Assembly (NCBI RefSeq): GCF_964059965.1
Contig: NZ_OZ060923.1
Span: forward strand, 248,001 to 312,000
Length of the DNA stretch: 64,000 nt
Source: Fukatsuia anoeciicola
GTDB lineage: Bacteria; Pseudomonadota; Gammaproteobacteria; Enterobacterales; Enterobacteriaceae
Direction of reading: 5' to 3'
Positions 30,195 through 40,172 of the stretch are shown here, piece by piece (the stretch's first letter is position 1; each line of letters begins with the position of its first letter). The position numbers and the translations under genes are program-made. Under the pieces are notes generated by a model. It was not told the origin of the DNA. It saw nothing but the letters and a program-made list of their open reading frames with translations, and ran no database searches.

Positions 30195-31301
30195 GTGATT
30201 TATAATTCATCCTCCATAATTCGTCGTAAATCTACTCGGATTCATGTGGGTGGAGTACCAATAGGCAATAACGCTCCTATTACTGTACAGTCGATGACTA
30301 ATACTAATACTAGTGATATTACTGCAACAGTAAAACAAGTTTTAGCCTTGCAACGTGTTGGTGCAGATATTGTACGTATTTCTGTGCCGACAATGAATGA
30401 TGCAGAAGCTTTCCAGAAGATTAAGAAACAAGTTAGCATTCCACTAATAGCAGATATTCATTTTGACTACCGTATTGCTTTGAAAGTGGCAGAATATGGT
30501 GCTGATTGTCTACGTATTAATCCAGGTAATATAGGTCATATAGATCGTATTCGTGCAGTCATAAATTGTGCTAAAAATAAAAATATCCCAATTCGTATTG
30601 GAATTAATAGCGGTTCTTTAGAAAGAGATATTCAAGAAAAATATGGTAAGCCAACAGCAGAAGCATTAGTAGAATCAGCTATGCGTCATGTAAAAATCCT
30701 TGAAGATCTTAATTTTCATAATTTTAAAGTAAGTGTTAAAGCCTCAGATATTTCTTTAGCGGTAAATTCATATCGTTTATTGGCAACAAAAATTGAACAG
30801 CCATTACATTTAGGTATTACAGAAGCAGGTGGATTACGTAGTGGCTCAGTGAAGTCAGCAATAGGTTTAGGATTACTTCTTTCTGAAGGTATTGGCGATA
30901 CATTACGTGTTTCTTTGGCTGCTGATCCAGTAGAAGAAGTTAAAGTAGGTTTTGATATTCTTAAATCATTACGTATTCGGACACGAGGAATTAATTTTAT
31001 TGCTTGCCCAACTTGTTCACGACAGGAATTTGATGTTATTGGCACGGTGAATGCACTTGAAAAACGATTAGAGGATTTAATCGTGCCTATGGATGTTTCT
31101 ATTATTGGTTGTGTAGTTAATGGTCCTGGTGAAGCTTTAGTTTCAACGATTGGTATAACTGGTGGGCATAATAAAAGTGGATTGTTTATAGATGGTATGC
31201 GCCTTAAAAAAGAGCGTATTGATAATAAGGATATGATTGATCAACTTGAGACTAAAATTAGAGCAAAAGCAGCAATATTAGATAAAAAAAATCATATTTA
31301 A
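30195..31301 (+). CDS. ispG: 4-hydroxy-3-methylbut-2-en-1-yl diphosphate synthase (IspG)
   Basis: Iron-sulfur enzyme of the MEP isoprenoid pathway, converting MEcPP to HMBPP, the precursor of undecaprenyl carriers and quinone tails. The 368-residue protein keeps the [4Fe-4S] cysteines C271, C274 and C306 (CPTC and GCVVNGPGEA) and the following glutamate E313. The TIM-barrel segment IADIHFDYRIAL is conserved. The start is GTG at 30195, seven bases after an AAGGA site; an ATG two bases upstream runs straight into TGA. It keeps the E. coli position upstream of hisS. Confidence 0.96.
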   Translation: MIYNSSSIIRRKSTRIHVGGVPIGNNAPITVQSMTNTNTSDITATVKQVLALQRVGADIVRISVPTMNDAEAFQKIKKQVSIPLIADIHFDYRIALKVAEYGADCLRINPGNIGHIDRIRAVINCAKNKNIPIRIGINSGSLERDIQEKYGKPTAEALVESAMRHVKILEDLNFHNFKVSVKASDISLAVNSYRLLATKIEQPLHLGITEAGGLRSGSVKSAIGLGLLLSEGIGDTLRVSLAADPVEEVKVGFDILKSLRIRTRGINFIACPTCSRQEFDVIGTVNALEKRLEDLIVPMDVSIIGCVVNGPGEALVSTIGITGGHNKSGLFIDGMRLKKERIDNKDMIDQLETKIRAKAAILDKKNHI

Positions 31302-31397
31302 ATTAACTAGTATGATAGCTTGTTATATAAAAATTAAAAAATTTAAAAAAATATTATTAACATTGAATTGATTAAACCATTATTTTAGAGAAAAGAT

Positions 31398-32675
31398 GTG
31401 ATAAAAGTAGAAAATATTCAGGCTATTCGTGGTATGAATGATTATTTGCCGGCAGAAACAATAGTATGGCAAAAAATTGAAAGTATATTGCAACAGGTAT
31501 TAGCGAGTTATGGTTATAGTGAAATACGTTTGCCAATATTAGAAGTAACACCATTGTTTAAACGAGCCATAGGCAAGGTTACTGATGTAGTAGAAAAAGA
31601 GATGTATAGTTTTGAAGATCGCAACGGTCAAAGTTTAACGCTTCGACCTGAAGGCACTGCAGGCTGCGTACGTGCTGGTATTGAAAATGGTTTATTTTAT
31701 AATCAACAACAACGTTTATGGTATAGTGGCGCAATGTTTCGTCATGAACGTCCACAAAAAGGACGTTATCGTCAGTTTTATCAGTTAGGCGTAGAAGCTT
31801 TTGGTTTATCTGACTCAAGTATTGATGCAGAATTAATTCTACTAAGTGCGCGTTGCTGGAAAGCACTAGGTATTATGGATCATATTGAACTTGAGCTGAA
31901 TTCTATTGGATCTTTAGTTGCACGTACTGCCTACCGTCAAGCACTAATAAAATTTTTGGAAACATATCAAGATAAGTTAGATAAAGATTGTCGACGTCGT
32001 ATGTATACAAATACATTAAGGGTACTTGATACCAAAGATCCATATATTCAACAACTACTTGATAATGCCCCAAAACTTTCTGAATACCTTGATAAAGAAT
32101 CAAAACAGCATTTTACAGATTTATGTACACTTTTAGATCAAACAAAGATTAAATATAGAATTAATCCACGGTTAGTACGCGGATTAGATTATTATAATCG
32201 TACAGTATTTGAGTGGGTAACTAAGAGTTTAGGATCGCAAGGTACAGTTTGTGCTGGTGGTCGTTATGATACATTAGTAGAACGATTAGGTGGTCGCGAA
32301 ACTCCAGCAGTAGGATTTGCTATTGGATTGGAACGGCTTGCCTTACTATTTAAAAAGGTTCAACCTTGCTTTACTGCATCTATAATTGATTTATATTTTG
32401 CCGTTTTAGGTGAAAATACTTTGAGCATAGCGATACAATTATCTGAAACTTTGCGTAATGTAATGCCTCATTTAAAATTAATGACTGATTACCGTGGTGA
32501 TAAATTAGCAAAGCAATTTACTCGTGCAAATAAGTATGGAGCACGTTTTTTTTTAATTCTTAGTAAAGACAAGCTTGCTACTAAACAAATTCTACTAAAA
32601 AATCTTAGTACTGGTGAGCAAGAAACATTAGTATTAGTTAATGTTGTTTCGCGTCTTATGGCACTATTAACTTAA
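31398..32675 (+). CDS. hisS: Histidyl-tRNA synthetase
   Basis: Class II synthetase charging tRNA-His. The 425-residue protein is collinear with E. coli HisS (424). Motif 2 appears as FRHERPQKGRYRQFYQLG, the histidine-specific HisA motif as RGLDYYNRTVFEW, and motif 3 as GFAIGLERLALL. The C-terminal anticodon-binding domain is present. The start is GTG at 31398, as in E. coli, after GAGAAAAG. It lies between ispG and yfgM in the ancestral order. Confidence 0.97.
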   Translation: MIKVENIQAIRGMNDYLPAETIVWQKIESILQQVLASYGYSEIRLPILEVTPLFKRAIGKVTDVVEKEMYSFEDRNGQSLTLRPEGTAGCVRAGIENGLFYNQQQRLWYSGAMFRHERPQKGRYRQFYQLGVEAFGLSDSSIDAELILLSARCWKALGIMDHIELELNSIGSLVARTAYRQALIKFLETYQDKLDKDCRRRMYTNTLRVLDTKDPYIQQLLDNAPKLSEYLDKESKQHFTDLCTLLDQTKIKYRINPRLVRGLDYYNRTVFEWVTKSLGSQGTVCAGGRYDTLVERLGGRETPAVGFAIGLERLALLFKKVQPCFTASIIDLYFAVLGENTLSIAIQLSETLRNVMPHLKLMTDYRGDKLAKQFTRANKYGARFFLILSKDKLATKQILLKNLSTGEQETLVLVNVVSRLMALLT

Positions 32676-32846
32676 TAATTTGTTCCAAATCTTTTTAATA
32701 TGCTTAAAAGAAGAAAATAGATAAAAAGTATTTTTCTTTATATAAAAATAAATAACTAAGTATGTTAAGTTATTTTTTATATATAACTTAACTAAAACAC
32801 TATAAGTATAAAAGATTTATAACAGTTTTTAATAAGGATATATATC

Positions 32847-33500
32847 GTGAAAATTTACGCTAATATAAATAACCAAGCTAATACAGCATGTTATTTATTT
32901 AGTAAAAATATTAGGATGCTAATTGTAAGTATAGTGCTTAGCATTAGTATTTTAATTGGTTGGTATTATTGGCAAAACTATCAAAATAAAATATTAGAGA
33001 CATCTTCTTTTTCATATCAAGAGTTAAGTGAAATATTTTTTTCTTATGATAAAGATCTTAGTAATAAAAAATTAATTAACAAAGATAATTATATTGCTAC
33101 AGCTGAAAAATTTATTCAAAATAATAATAGTAATTATAGTATTTTCGTTGCTCTAGAATTAACTAATTACTTCATTAGACAAAAAATATTTGATAAAGCA
33201 GAGCAGTATCTAATCCTTGCTACAAGTCAAACGAAAGATAAAAATTTATTATCTTTAATTAATTTACGTTTAGCAAGATTACAGCTACATTTAAAAAAAT
33301 TAGATACAGCATTAAAAACACTAAATAAAATACAAGACAAAGGTTGGATAGCGATTGCTGAAAATATACGTGGTGATTTATTATTAGGTAAAGGAGATAT
33401 AATCGCGGCACGTGCTGCTTATATTAAGGCTATCAAATATAATACTTCCCAGGCATTGCAAATGTTATTATACTTAAAGTTAGATAATTTAAGTAACTAA
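32847..33500 (+). CDS. yfgM: Ancillary SecYEG translocon subunit YfgM
   Basis: Single-pass inner-membrane protein with periplasmic TPR-like repeats; in E. coli it binds the SecYEG translocon and cooperates with periplasmic chaperones. The 217-residue protein aligns end to end with E. coli YfgM (206), from KIYANINNQ to LKLDNLSN. The membrane helix is at about 23-42 (MLIVSIVLSISILIGWYYW). INLRLARLQLHLKKLDTALKTL is conserved. It is rich in Asn, Lys and Ile, reflecting AT pressure. The start is GTG at 32847 after AAGGA. Its downstream neighbour bamB has decayed, so yfgM outlived the outer-membrane assembly gene beside it. Confidence 0.9.
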   Translation: MKIYANINNQANTACYLFSKNIRMLIVSIVLSISILIGWYYWQNYQNKILETSSFSYQELSEIFFSYDKDLSNKKLINKDNYIATAEKFIQNNNSNYSIFVALELTNYFIRQKIFDKAEQYLILATSQTKDKNLLSLINLRLARLQLHLKKLDTALKTLNKIQDKGWIAIAENIRGDLLLGKGDIIAARAAYIKAIKYNTSQALQMLLYLKLDNLSN

Positions 33501-33954
33501 TAATATATTTAGATTTTATAAATTTAGTATTACGTAATCTTTATATATTGCCTGTAAATTATTATTACTACACTCTAAAATGCTATAACTTTATAATATT
33601 CATTATAGTTTTTTAAGGAAATATATTAAATATAATTTTAATATATTATTAATAACCCTAATAAATTTAAAAAAGTTTTTAAAAAAGAATTTTTATGTAA
33701 TTATGTAATTAATTTTTTTATTAGGATTGATATTAATTATTGTTAAGTAGTCATTTATTACTTAATAATAAAAATAAAATAATAATTCTATTATCCCCAC
33801 CAAAAGGTATAAATTAATTTATTACTGATAAAATATCGAGTATTCTATATAGGTAATGGAGATAATTAGTAGTAAATAAATTAGCATATTAATCTAGTAA
33901 AAATTTATTTTTCTAGTAGTAGAAAATTAGAAATACTAGTTAATAACTAAAGAT

Positions 33955-34317
33955 AGCTAATTCTTATATCTATGCTAGTAATAAAGAAGCATAAATTATA
34001 TGTTAAATATTTAGAGTATATTATTAGCTAACTAAAATGAATTATATTGCTTGCTACAATTATATAATTGTGTAACTATTTATAATAAAAGCTATTTATT
34101 ATATTATAATCTAACTAATTGGTCATAAATAATAATTTATCTAGTTATTGGTGATAGTAAAGGATGCTTAAATTAGCTAAACAAAGAAGATATGATTTAC
34201 TAATGTAATAGCAGATAGATAATGGGTTTAGTATTCTTAGTATACTATTCATTATTAGTAATAAATTAATTACATAAAGCAAAAATAATATATTTTACGT
34301 ACTGCTTATATCTATAA
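33955..34317 (+). pseudogene. bamB: Remnant of bamB (outer-membrane assembly lipoprotein)
   Basis: bamB lies between yfgM and der in E. coli. Here no frame is open, but ordered fragments match the C-terminal half of BamB. INNNL and LVIGDSKGCLN (34141-34173) match the E. coli block LVVGDSEGYLH, and its WIN is now stop-LN. An EDM..IY segment, RIDNGFS and finally NKLIT-stop-SKNNIFYV (to about 34300) match GKLLIQAKDGTVYSI. An earlier fragment (NSYIYASN near 33960) may match another blade. Stops and at least two frameshifts are present, and 33501-33954 is too decayed to read. BamB is the beta-propeller lipoprotein of the BAM complex. Confidence 0.75.
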
Positions 34318-34376
34318 TTAAAAGATCATGGATTCCTAATAATATTTACCTTGTGAAAATTATAAGGCTTCAATAA

Positions 34377-35864
34377 ATGATACCTATCATAGCACTAGTT
34401 GGGCGTCCTAACGTAGGAAAATCTACATTATTTAATCGTTTAACGCACACTCATGATGCATTAGTTGCTGACTTTCCAGGATTAACACGTGATCGTAAAT
34501 ATGGTCGTGCTAAATTAAAAGGTCATACGTTTATTGTTGTTGATACAGGTGGTATTGATGACACAAAAGAGGATATTAGGACACAAATAGCAGGGCAATC
34601 TTTATTAGCAATTAAAGAGGCTGATATAATATTTTTTATAGTGGATGGCCGCTCGGGATTAATACCTGCAGATAAAAGTATTGCTCAACATTTACGTAGT
34701 CAAAAAAAAGATATTTATTTACTTGTTAATAAAATTGATGGTATTGATTCTAATAGCGCTATAGCTGATTTTTACTCATTAGGTCTAGGTGAGATTCATT
34801 CAATTACAGCTTCTCATGGACATGGTATTATCCAGTTAATAGAAAAAGTTATGGTAACATTTATTGCTACTAAAAAATCTAAATCAATTTTAACTAAAGA
34901 ACAATTTAATACCTTTCATTGGCTTCAACAAAAAAAACAATATGATAAAAAAAAGTTAGAAAATAATTTTAATCTACATGATTTACCAATTAAATTAGCT
35001 ATTGTTGGGCGTCCTAACGTGGGGAAATCGACACTTACTAACTGTATTTTAGGTGAGAAAAGAGTGTTAGTATATGATATTCCAGGAACTACACGTGACA
35101 GTATTTATATTCCAATGCTTCGTGGTAAGCATAAATATATTCTTATTGATACTGCTGGTATACGTAAGCGCGGTAAAATTAAAGAAGCTATTGAAAAATT
35201 TTCAATGCTTAAAACATTAAAAGCGATTGAGGATTCTAATGTTGTACTATTAATTATTGATGCTCATGATGGTGTTTCTGATCAGGATCTATCTTTGTTG
35301 AGCTTTATCTTTAATAGTGGTCGCTCATTAGTAATTCTAGTAAATAAATGGGATAGTATAAAATTAGAAGATCGCAATAAAATAAAAGAGATGTTTAATC
35401 TACGTTTTGGTTTTATCAATTTTATTCGTATTCATTTTATCTCTGCTATACAGGGGAGTGGTATTAATAGTTTCTTTATTTCAGTGCAGGAAGCTTATAA
35501 CTGTTCAACTAAAAAAATAAACTCTTCGTTACTAACTAGAATTATGCGTATGGCAAAAGAAGAACATCAGCCACCAATAATTCGTGGTCGTCGTGTAAAA
35601 CTTAAATATGCCCATGCTGGGGGGCATAATCCTCCTATTGTAGTGATTCACGGTAATAAAGTGGCAGAATTAACTGATACATATAAACGTTATTTAATGA
35701 ACTATTTTCGTCGTTCATTAAAAGTAATGGGAACGCCAATCCGCCTTCAATTTAAAGAAGGCAACAATCCTTTTATAGATAAACATAATAAATTAAAACC
35801 AAATCAAATATACGAGCATAAACGCTCACGATCTTTTTTAAAGAAAAATAGCTTATTTAAATAA
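34377..35864 (+). CDS. der: GTPase Der (EngA), 50S ribosome assembly
   Basis: Essential GTPase with two tandem G domains and a C-terminal KH-like domain that acts in late 50S subunit maturation. The 495-residue protein carries P-loops GRPNVGKST at 9-17 and again near 209-217. Both domains have DTGGI/DTAGI and NKID/NKWD motifs. The KH-like domain (from about 385) includes the GGHNPPIVVIHG segment and a basic C-terminal tail. It closes the ndk-to-der run. With rlmE, rlmN and lepA it forms a retained ribosome-assembly set. Confidence 0.97.
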   Translation: MIPIIALVGRPNVGKSTLFNRLTHTHDALVADFPGLTRDRKYGRAKLKGHTFIVVDTGGIDDTKEDIRTQIAGQSLLAIKEADIIFFIVDGRSGLIPADKSIAQHLRSQKKDIYLLVNKIDGIDSNSAIADFYSLGLGEIHSITASHGHGIIQLIEKVMVTFIATKKSKSILTKEQFNTFHWLQQKKQYDKKKLENNFNLHDLPIKLAIVGRPNVGKSTLTNCILGEKRVLVYDIPGTTRDSIYIPMLRGKHKYILIDTAGIRKRGKIKEAIEKFSMLKTLKAIEDSNVVLLIIDAHDGVSDQDLSLLSFIFNSGRSLVILVNKWDSIKLEDRNKIKEMFNLRFGFINFIRIHFISAIQGSGINSFFISVQEAYNCSTKKINSSLLTRIMRMAKEEHQPPIIRGRRVKLKYAHAGGHNPPIVVIHGNKVAELTDTYKRYLMNYFRRSLKVMGTPIRLQFKEGNNPFIDKHNKLKPNQIYEHKRSRSFLKKNSLFK

Positions 35865-37378
35865 ATTTTTTATGATATCCGTTTATGTAATTTTATTTTT
35901 TTACTCAACCACTATATAATCGAGTAATTAATTTATTATCTATTTGTACCTATTAAATTATTTTCAATTCTTTACCTATTATGGTTTGTATTGTATTGCA
36001 ACTAAGTGGTAAAATGATTAACAATTAATAGTTCCTAGTTAAAAATAACGATATAGCTAATTTTGTAAGACTTGTTTCAAATAACGCAATTAGCAATATT
36101 TATTGTTAACAACTATAACTATTCTTAGCAAGAATAGTTATAGTATACATAACTATTATCAATTTATAAGTATAATAGTAAAAGAGTTTTTAACTAAGAA
36201 TTTGTAACTTAGTTTATAGTTTAGTGAATAGGTTTTATTAACTACTATTATAATTATAAATATTATTCTTATTTATAAGAATAATATAGTAAATTACTAC
36301 TAATATTATAGTAAATAATGACCTATCATCACTTATTTATTTTTAATAAATTAGTAATAAAATCAATAATAGTATATTAATTTTATAATTAAAAGTGTTA
36401 ATTATCATAATATAAATATTAAAAATAACATGATAGCTAGTACTGTCTATTTGTAATTAAAATTTAATAAATTTTTAAGAAAAATTATTTTTGTTACTTA
36501 TAATAAATAGGTATATTCTATTAATTAATTGACTATTTTAATTATCCTAATAATTTATTCTAGTATATTAGAGTCTTCTTTAAGAATAGAATTATTATGT
36601 AGATAATAAAATATTTTAATATTTTAATATTATAAAGTAATATTACTAACGAAAGAATAGTACTAACTAAAAAATAAAACTAAGTTAACCATAGTTTTAT
36701 TTTTTAGTTAGATATTTATTTAACTAAACTAAATAAATATTATTTAAGTTATTTAAATTATGTTATAGTATACTCTTGTATGTACTCTATATATTTTTGA
36801 TAATTAATTTATATCTTGTCTAGGTTAAATAACTAGTAGATATTTTAGCAAATACCTACTAGTTATTTTATAATCTAATAATATTTAGATGATTACATTA
36901 CAGAATATAGCATAATATATTTATGCATAACTATCTTTTAAAAAAATGTTAGTTATCAGAAGATAACTATAAGAAAGTATTAATATTTAGATAAATTTAG
37001 TCTATTTAAATTCCTAACATTGACTGTATAATTTTATCAAAGTAACTACTAAAAATTAAAGATATAAAAATTAAAGAATTTTAAATAAGTACTCTATACT
37101 TATTTATCATGTAAAATATTAGAATAATTAAATTAAATAATCATAATATTATATATGATTATTTAATAAATATTTAGAATATATTTCTGAATATAAAACT
37201 ACTATTTTCTAGTAAAGTAATATAAAATATTCTAATTTTTTATCATTTAAGTTTTAAAAAACATAAAATTATTATAAAAATATAAACTGTATAAAAGTAT
37301 TAATTAACTTAATAAATTACTATTTAATAAATATTTATAAATTTTATAGGTAAAAAATTTATAAAATAATTTTTTTTA
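35865..37378. other. Hairpin-rich desert between der and the tRNA-Thr cluster
   Basis: About 1.5 kb without a gene. Perfect or near-perfect inverted repeats lie at 36112-36144 (15-bp stem, 3-base loop), 36260-36287 (13 bp, 2), 36663-36711 (20 bp, 9), 36827-36868 (13 bp, one mismatch, then 5 bp, loop 4), 36950-36969 (8 bp, 4) and 37133-37166 (13 bp, 8). The first could terminate der, but no T-run follows. I see no reason for the others. Confidence 0.65.
36663..36711. repeat. Perfect 20-bp inverted repeat in the der downstream desert
   Basis: Arms 36663-36682 and 36692-36711 are exact reverse complements around a 9-base loop. Contains ataaaact / agttttat. It is the longest of six hairpins within about 1.05 kb. 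Confidence 0.75.
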
Positions 37379-37407
37379 TTGTATAGTATCTTTATTCTGC
37401 TTAGAAT
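37379..37407 (+). promoter_or_regulatory. Candidate promoter of the tRNA-Thr/Tyr/Gly cluster
   Basis: TTGTAT (37379-37384), a 17-bp spacer and TAGAAT (37402-37407) sit 15 bp before tRNA-Thr. Position and spacing are right for a stable-RNA promoter; the -10 box has five of six consensus bases. Confidence 0.55.
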
Positions 37408-37421
37408 ATATTATACTTAAT

Positions 37422-37497
<76 letters not shown>

Positions 37498-37514
37498 TTC
37501 AGATTTTAAATGTA

Positions 37515-37599
<85 letters not shown>

Positions 37600-37624
37600 A
37601 ATTTAATTTTTCTACTAAGTACTT

Positions 37625-37699
<75 letters not shown>

Positions 37700-37836
37700 A
37701 GATTATATTATGTTTTTTAGCAAAAAAGACATATTTTATATACCTATACACCAATCTAGTGTCGTTTCTCTTAATTTTCCATAACTATTTTATGTTTACG
37801 GATAAATTAAAGATGACTGATCTGTTTTTATAAATG

Positions 37837-37845
37837 TGATATAAT
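37837..37845 (+). promoter_or_regulatory. Extended -10 promoter upstream of secE
   Basis: TGATATAAT (37837-37845) fits the extended -10 form TGnTATAAT and lies about 50 bp before the secE start. No convincing -35 box is present, as expected for this class. It would drive secE-nusG after the loss of tufB. Confidence 0.5.
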
Positions 37846-37896
37846 CACAAAATTATTACTTTAGGATTTGTTTGATTTAAAATAATAGGTTAGTTT

Positions 37897-38280
37897 ATGA
37901 GTGTAAATACAAAAGCTCAAAGTAGCCATAGTGGTATAGAAACTTTTAAATGGTCTATTGTTGTCATATTATTAATTGTAGCCGTTATAGGTAATTACTA
38001 TTACCGTGATGTTACTTTGATGTTACGTGCGTTAGTAGTACTAGTGATCATTATAATTGCCGGTGCTATAGTATTAATAACAGCAAAAGGAAAGGCCACT
38101 ATTACCTTTGCTCGTGAAGCACATACTGAAATACGTAAAGTAATTTGGCCTACTCGACAGGAAACAATGCAAACTACCCTAGTTGTTGCTGCAGTAACTA
38201 CTATAATGTCGCTCATACTTTGGGGGCTTGATAGTATCCTTGTTCGTCTGGTATCGTTTATTACTAGTCTGAGGTTTTAA
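37897..38280 (+). CDS. secE: Preprotein translocase subunit SecE
   Basis: Essential clamp subunit of the SecYEG translocon. The 127-residue protein has three membrane segments (about 19-36, 43-62 and 95-120), the E. coli topology. The conserved amphipathic segment EIRKVIWPTRQETMQTT precedes the last helix. nusG starts four bases after its stop codon, so secE and nusG are cotranscribed as in E. coli. Confidence 0.95.
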   Translation: MSVNTKAQSSHSGIETFKWSIVVILLIVAVIGNYYYRDVTLMLRALVVLVIIIIAGAIVLITAKGKATITFAREAHTEIRKVIWPTRQETMQTTLVVAAVTTIMSLILWGLDSILVRLVSFITSLRF

Positions 38281-38283
38281 AAA

Positions 38284-38832
38284 ATGTCCGAAGCACCTAG
38301 AAAACGCTGGTACGTTGTTCAAACGTTTGTCGGCCATGAAAAACGTGTAGCAGTAGCATTACGTGAACATATAAAATTACACAACTTAGAGGGGCTTTTT
38401 GGTGAAATAATAGTGCCAGCAGAAGTAGTTGTTGAGGTACGCCCAGGTGGGCAGCGCGTTAAAAGTGAGAATAAGCTTTTTCCTGGTTATGTACTTGTGC
38501 ATATGCAAATGAATGATGCTAGTTGGCATTTAGTAAGGAGTGTACCTCGAGTACAAGGGTTTATCGGTGGCACTTCTGATCATCCTGCTCCTATCAGTGA
38601 CAAAGAATATGAAAACATAATGTGTCGTCTAGAACAAATAGGTGATAAACCAAGACCAAAAATATTATTTACACCAGGTGAATCAGTTCGCGTTAATGAT
38701 GGTCCTTTTGCTGATTTTAGTGGTATTGTTGAAGAAGTTGAATATGATAAAAGTCGTCTTAAAGTATCTGTTTCTATCTTTGGTCGATCTACTCCAGTTG
38801 AATTATATTTTAATCAAGTTGAAAAAAGTTAA
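38284..38832 (+). CDS. nusG: Transcription antitermination factor NusG
   Basis: Binds RNA polymerase, suppresses pausing, couples transcription with translation via S10 and supports Rho. The 182-residue protein matches E. coli NusG (181). The NGN domain (about 1-120) has KRWYVVQTFVGHEKRV and LFPGYVLVHM. The C-terminal KOW domain contains GESVRVNDGPFADFSGIVEEV. It is cotranscribed with secE and lies 208 bp before rplK. Confidence 0.97.
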   Translation: MSEAPRKRWYVVQTFVGHEKRVAVALREHIKLHNLEGLFGEIIVPAEVVVEVRPGGQRVKSENKLFPGYVLVHMQMNDASWHLVRSVPRVQGFIGGTSDHPAPISDKEYENIMCRLEQIGDKPRPKILFTPGESVRVNDGPFADFSGIVEEVEYDKSRLKVSVSIFGRSTPVELYFNQVEKS

Positions 38833-38957
38833 TTTTCTACTATATATTGTGTCTCAGTATTGCTACTAACGTGAAACTAAAATAGAATTCTGCGCTTTCA
38901 TTTCTGTTATTTAGCTTTCACTTTCTATAGTGAAGAATATATAAAATATCTTACTTT

Positions 38958-39040
38958 TTGATCATAATAAGTAAAATAAGATAGTACAAGGAAAGCCTTA
39001 AATAAATAAGGCATTATTTACCCAAATTAAGGAATGGTAA
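38958..39040 (+). promoter_or_regulatory. Candidate promoter and leader of rplKA
   Basis: TTGATC (38958-38963) and GATAGT (38980-38985), 16 bp apart, could be the L11 operon promoter. The leader would begin with a hairpin gcctta/taaggc (38995-39012), followed by a segment (tttacc ... ggtaaa) that can fold around the ribosome binding site AAGGAA. In E. coli the L1 protein represses translation by binding this leader; whether that survives here is inference. Confidence 0.35.
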
Positions 39041-39469
39041 ATGGCTAAAAAAGTACAAGCCCATGTTAAATTACAAGTAGCGGCAGGCTCAGCAAATCCA
39101 AGCCCGCCAGTAGGGCCAGCTTTGGGGCAGCAAGGCGTTAACATTATAGAGTTTTGTAAAACATTTAATGCTAGAACTGAAAGTATTGAAAAGGGTTTGC
39201 CTATTCCTGTTATTATTACTGTATATTCTGATCGCTCTTTTACATTTATAACTAAAACTCCACCAGCTGCAGTTTTACTAAAAAAAGCAGCAGGTATCAA
39301 GTCCGGTTCTAGTAAGCCAAACTTAGAAAAAGTAGGTAAGGTAACTAATGCTCAGATTCTTGAAATCGCACAGACTAAAGCTATGGATATGACAGGTGCT
39401 AATATTAATGCTATGGTGCGTTCTATTGAAGGTACAGTTCGTTCTATGGGCTTAGTAATAGAGGGGTAA
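39041..39469 (+). CDS. rplK: 50S ribosomal protein L11
   Basis: Binds the GTPase-associated centre of 23S rRNA (around A1067), a segment that is present in the truncated 23S gene at 53095-54320. The 142-residue protein has the family length, with the proline-rich hinge ANPSPPVGPALGQQGVNI and the rRNA-binding C-terminal domain ending MGLVIEG. rplA begins four bases after its stop. Confidence 0.97.
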   Translation: MAKKVQAHVKLQVAAGSANPSPPVGPALGQQGVNIIEFCKTFNARTESIEKGLPIPVIITVYSDRSFTFITKTPPAAVLLKKAAGIKSGSSKPNLEKVGKVTNAQILEIAQTKAMDMTGANINAMVRSIEGTVRSMGLVIEG

Positions 39470-39473
39470 TGAA

Positions 39474-40172
39474 ATGACTAAGCTAACTAAAAGAATGCAA
39501 ATAATACGTAATAAAGTTAGCGTTACTAAAAACTATAGTATTGATGAAGCTTTTGCTCTACTTAAAGAATTAGCTATTGCTAAATTTATAGAAAGTATAG
39601 ACGTTGCTATTAATCTTGGTATTGATACGCGTAAATCTGATCAAAACATTCGTGGTGCCACTGTTCTACCACATAGTACTGGTCGTTCAATACGTGTTGC
39701 TGTATTTGCTCAAGGTGCTACTGCTAAAGCTGCTAAAGATGTGGGTGCTGAACTAGTAGGAATGGATGACTTAGCTAATAAAATTAAAGAAGGTGAGATA
39801 AACTTTGATATAGTCATTGCTTCTCCTGATACAATGCATATTGTTGGTCAATTAGGACAAATTTTAGGTCCACGCGGTCTGATGCCTAACCCTAAAGTTG
39901 GTACCATAACGTCTAACGTTGTAGAAGCAGTAAAAAACGCTAAAGCAGGTCAAGTTCATTATCGTAATGATAAACATGGAATTATCCATGCTACTATTGG
40001 TAAGGCTAATTTTGATACTGCTGCATTAAAAGAAAATTTAGAATCTTTAATTTTAGCACTAAAAAAATCTAAACCTATCACAACAAAGGGTATTTATATT
40101 AAAAAAATTAGTTTATCTACTACTATGGGTGCAGGTATTAGTATTAATCAAAGCGATCTAGTTATTTTGTAA
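39474..40172 (+). CDS. rplA: 50S ribosomal protein L1
   Basis: Forms the mobile L1 stalk at the E site and acts as translational repressor of rplK-rplA in E. coli. The 232-residue protein is nearly the E. coli length (234). GPRGLMPNPKVGT is the conserved RNA-contact block. The start is ATG 39474, directly after the rplK stop. Confidence 0.97.
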   Translation: MTKLTKRMQIIRNKVSVTKNYSIDEAFALLKELAIAKFIESIDVAINLGIDTRKSDQNIRGATVLPHSTGRSIRVAVFAQGATAKAAKDVGAELVGMDDLANKIKEGEINFDIVIASPDTMHIVGQLGQILGPRGLMPNPKVGTITSNVVEAVKNAKAGQVHYRNDKHGIIHATIGKANFDTAALKENLESLILALKKSKPITTKGIYIKKISLSTTMGAGISINQSDLVIL

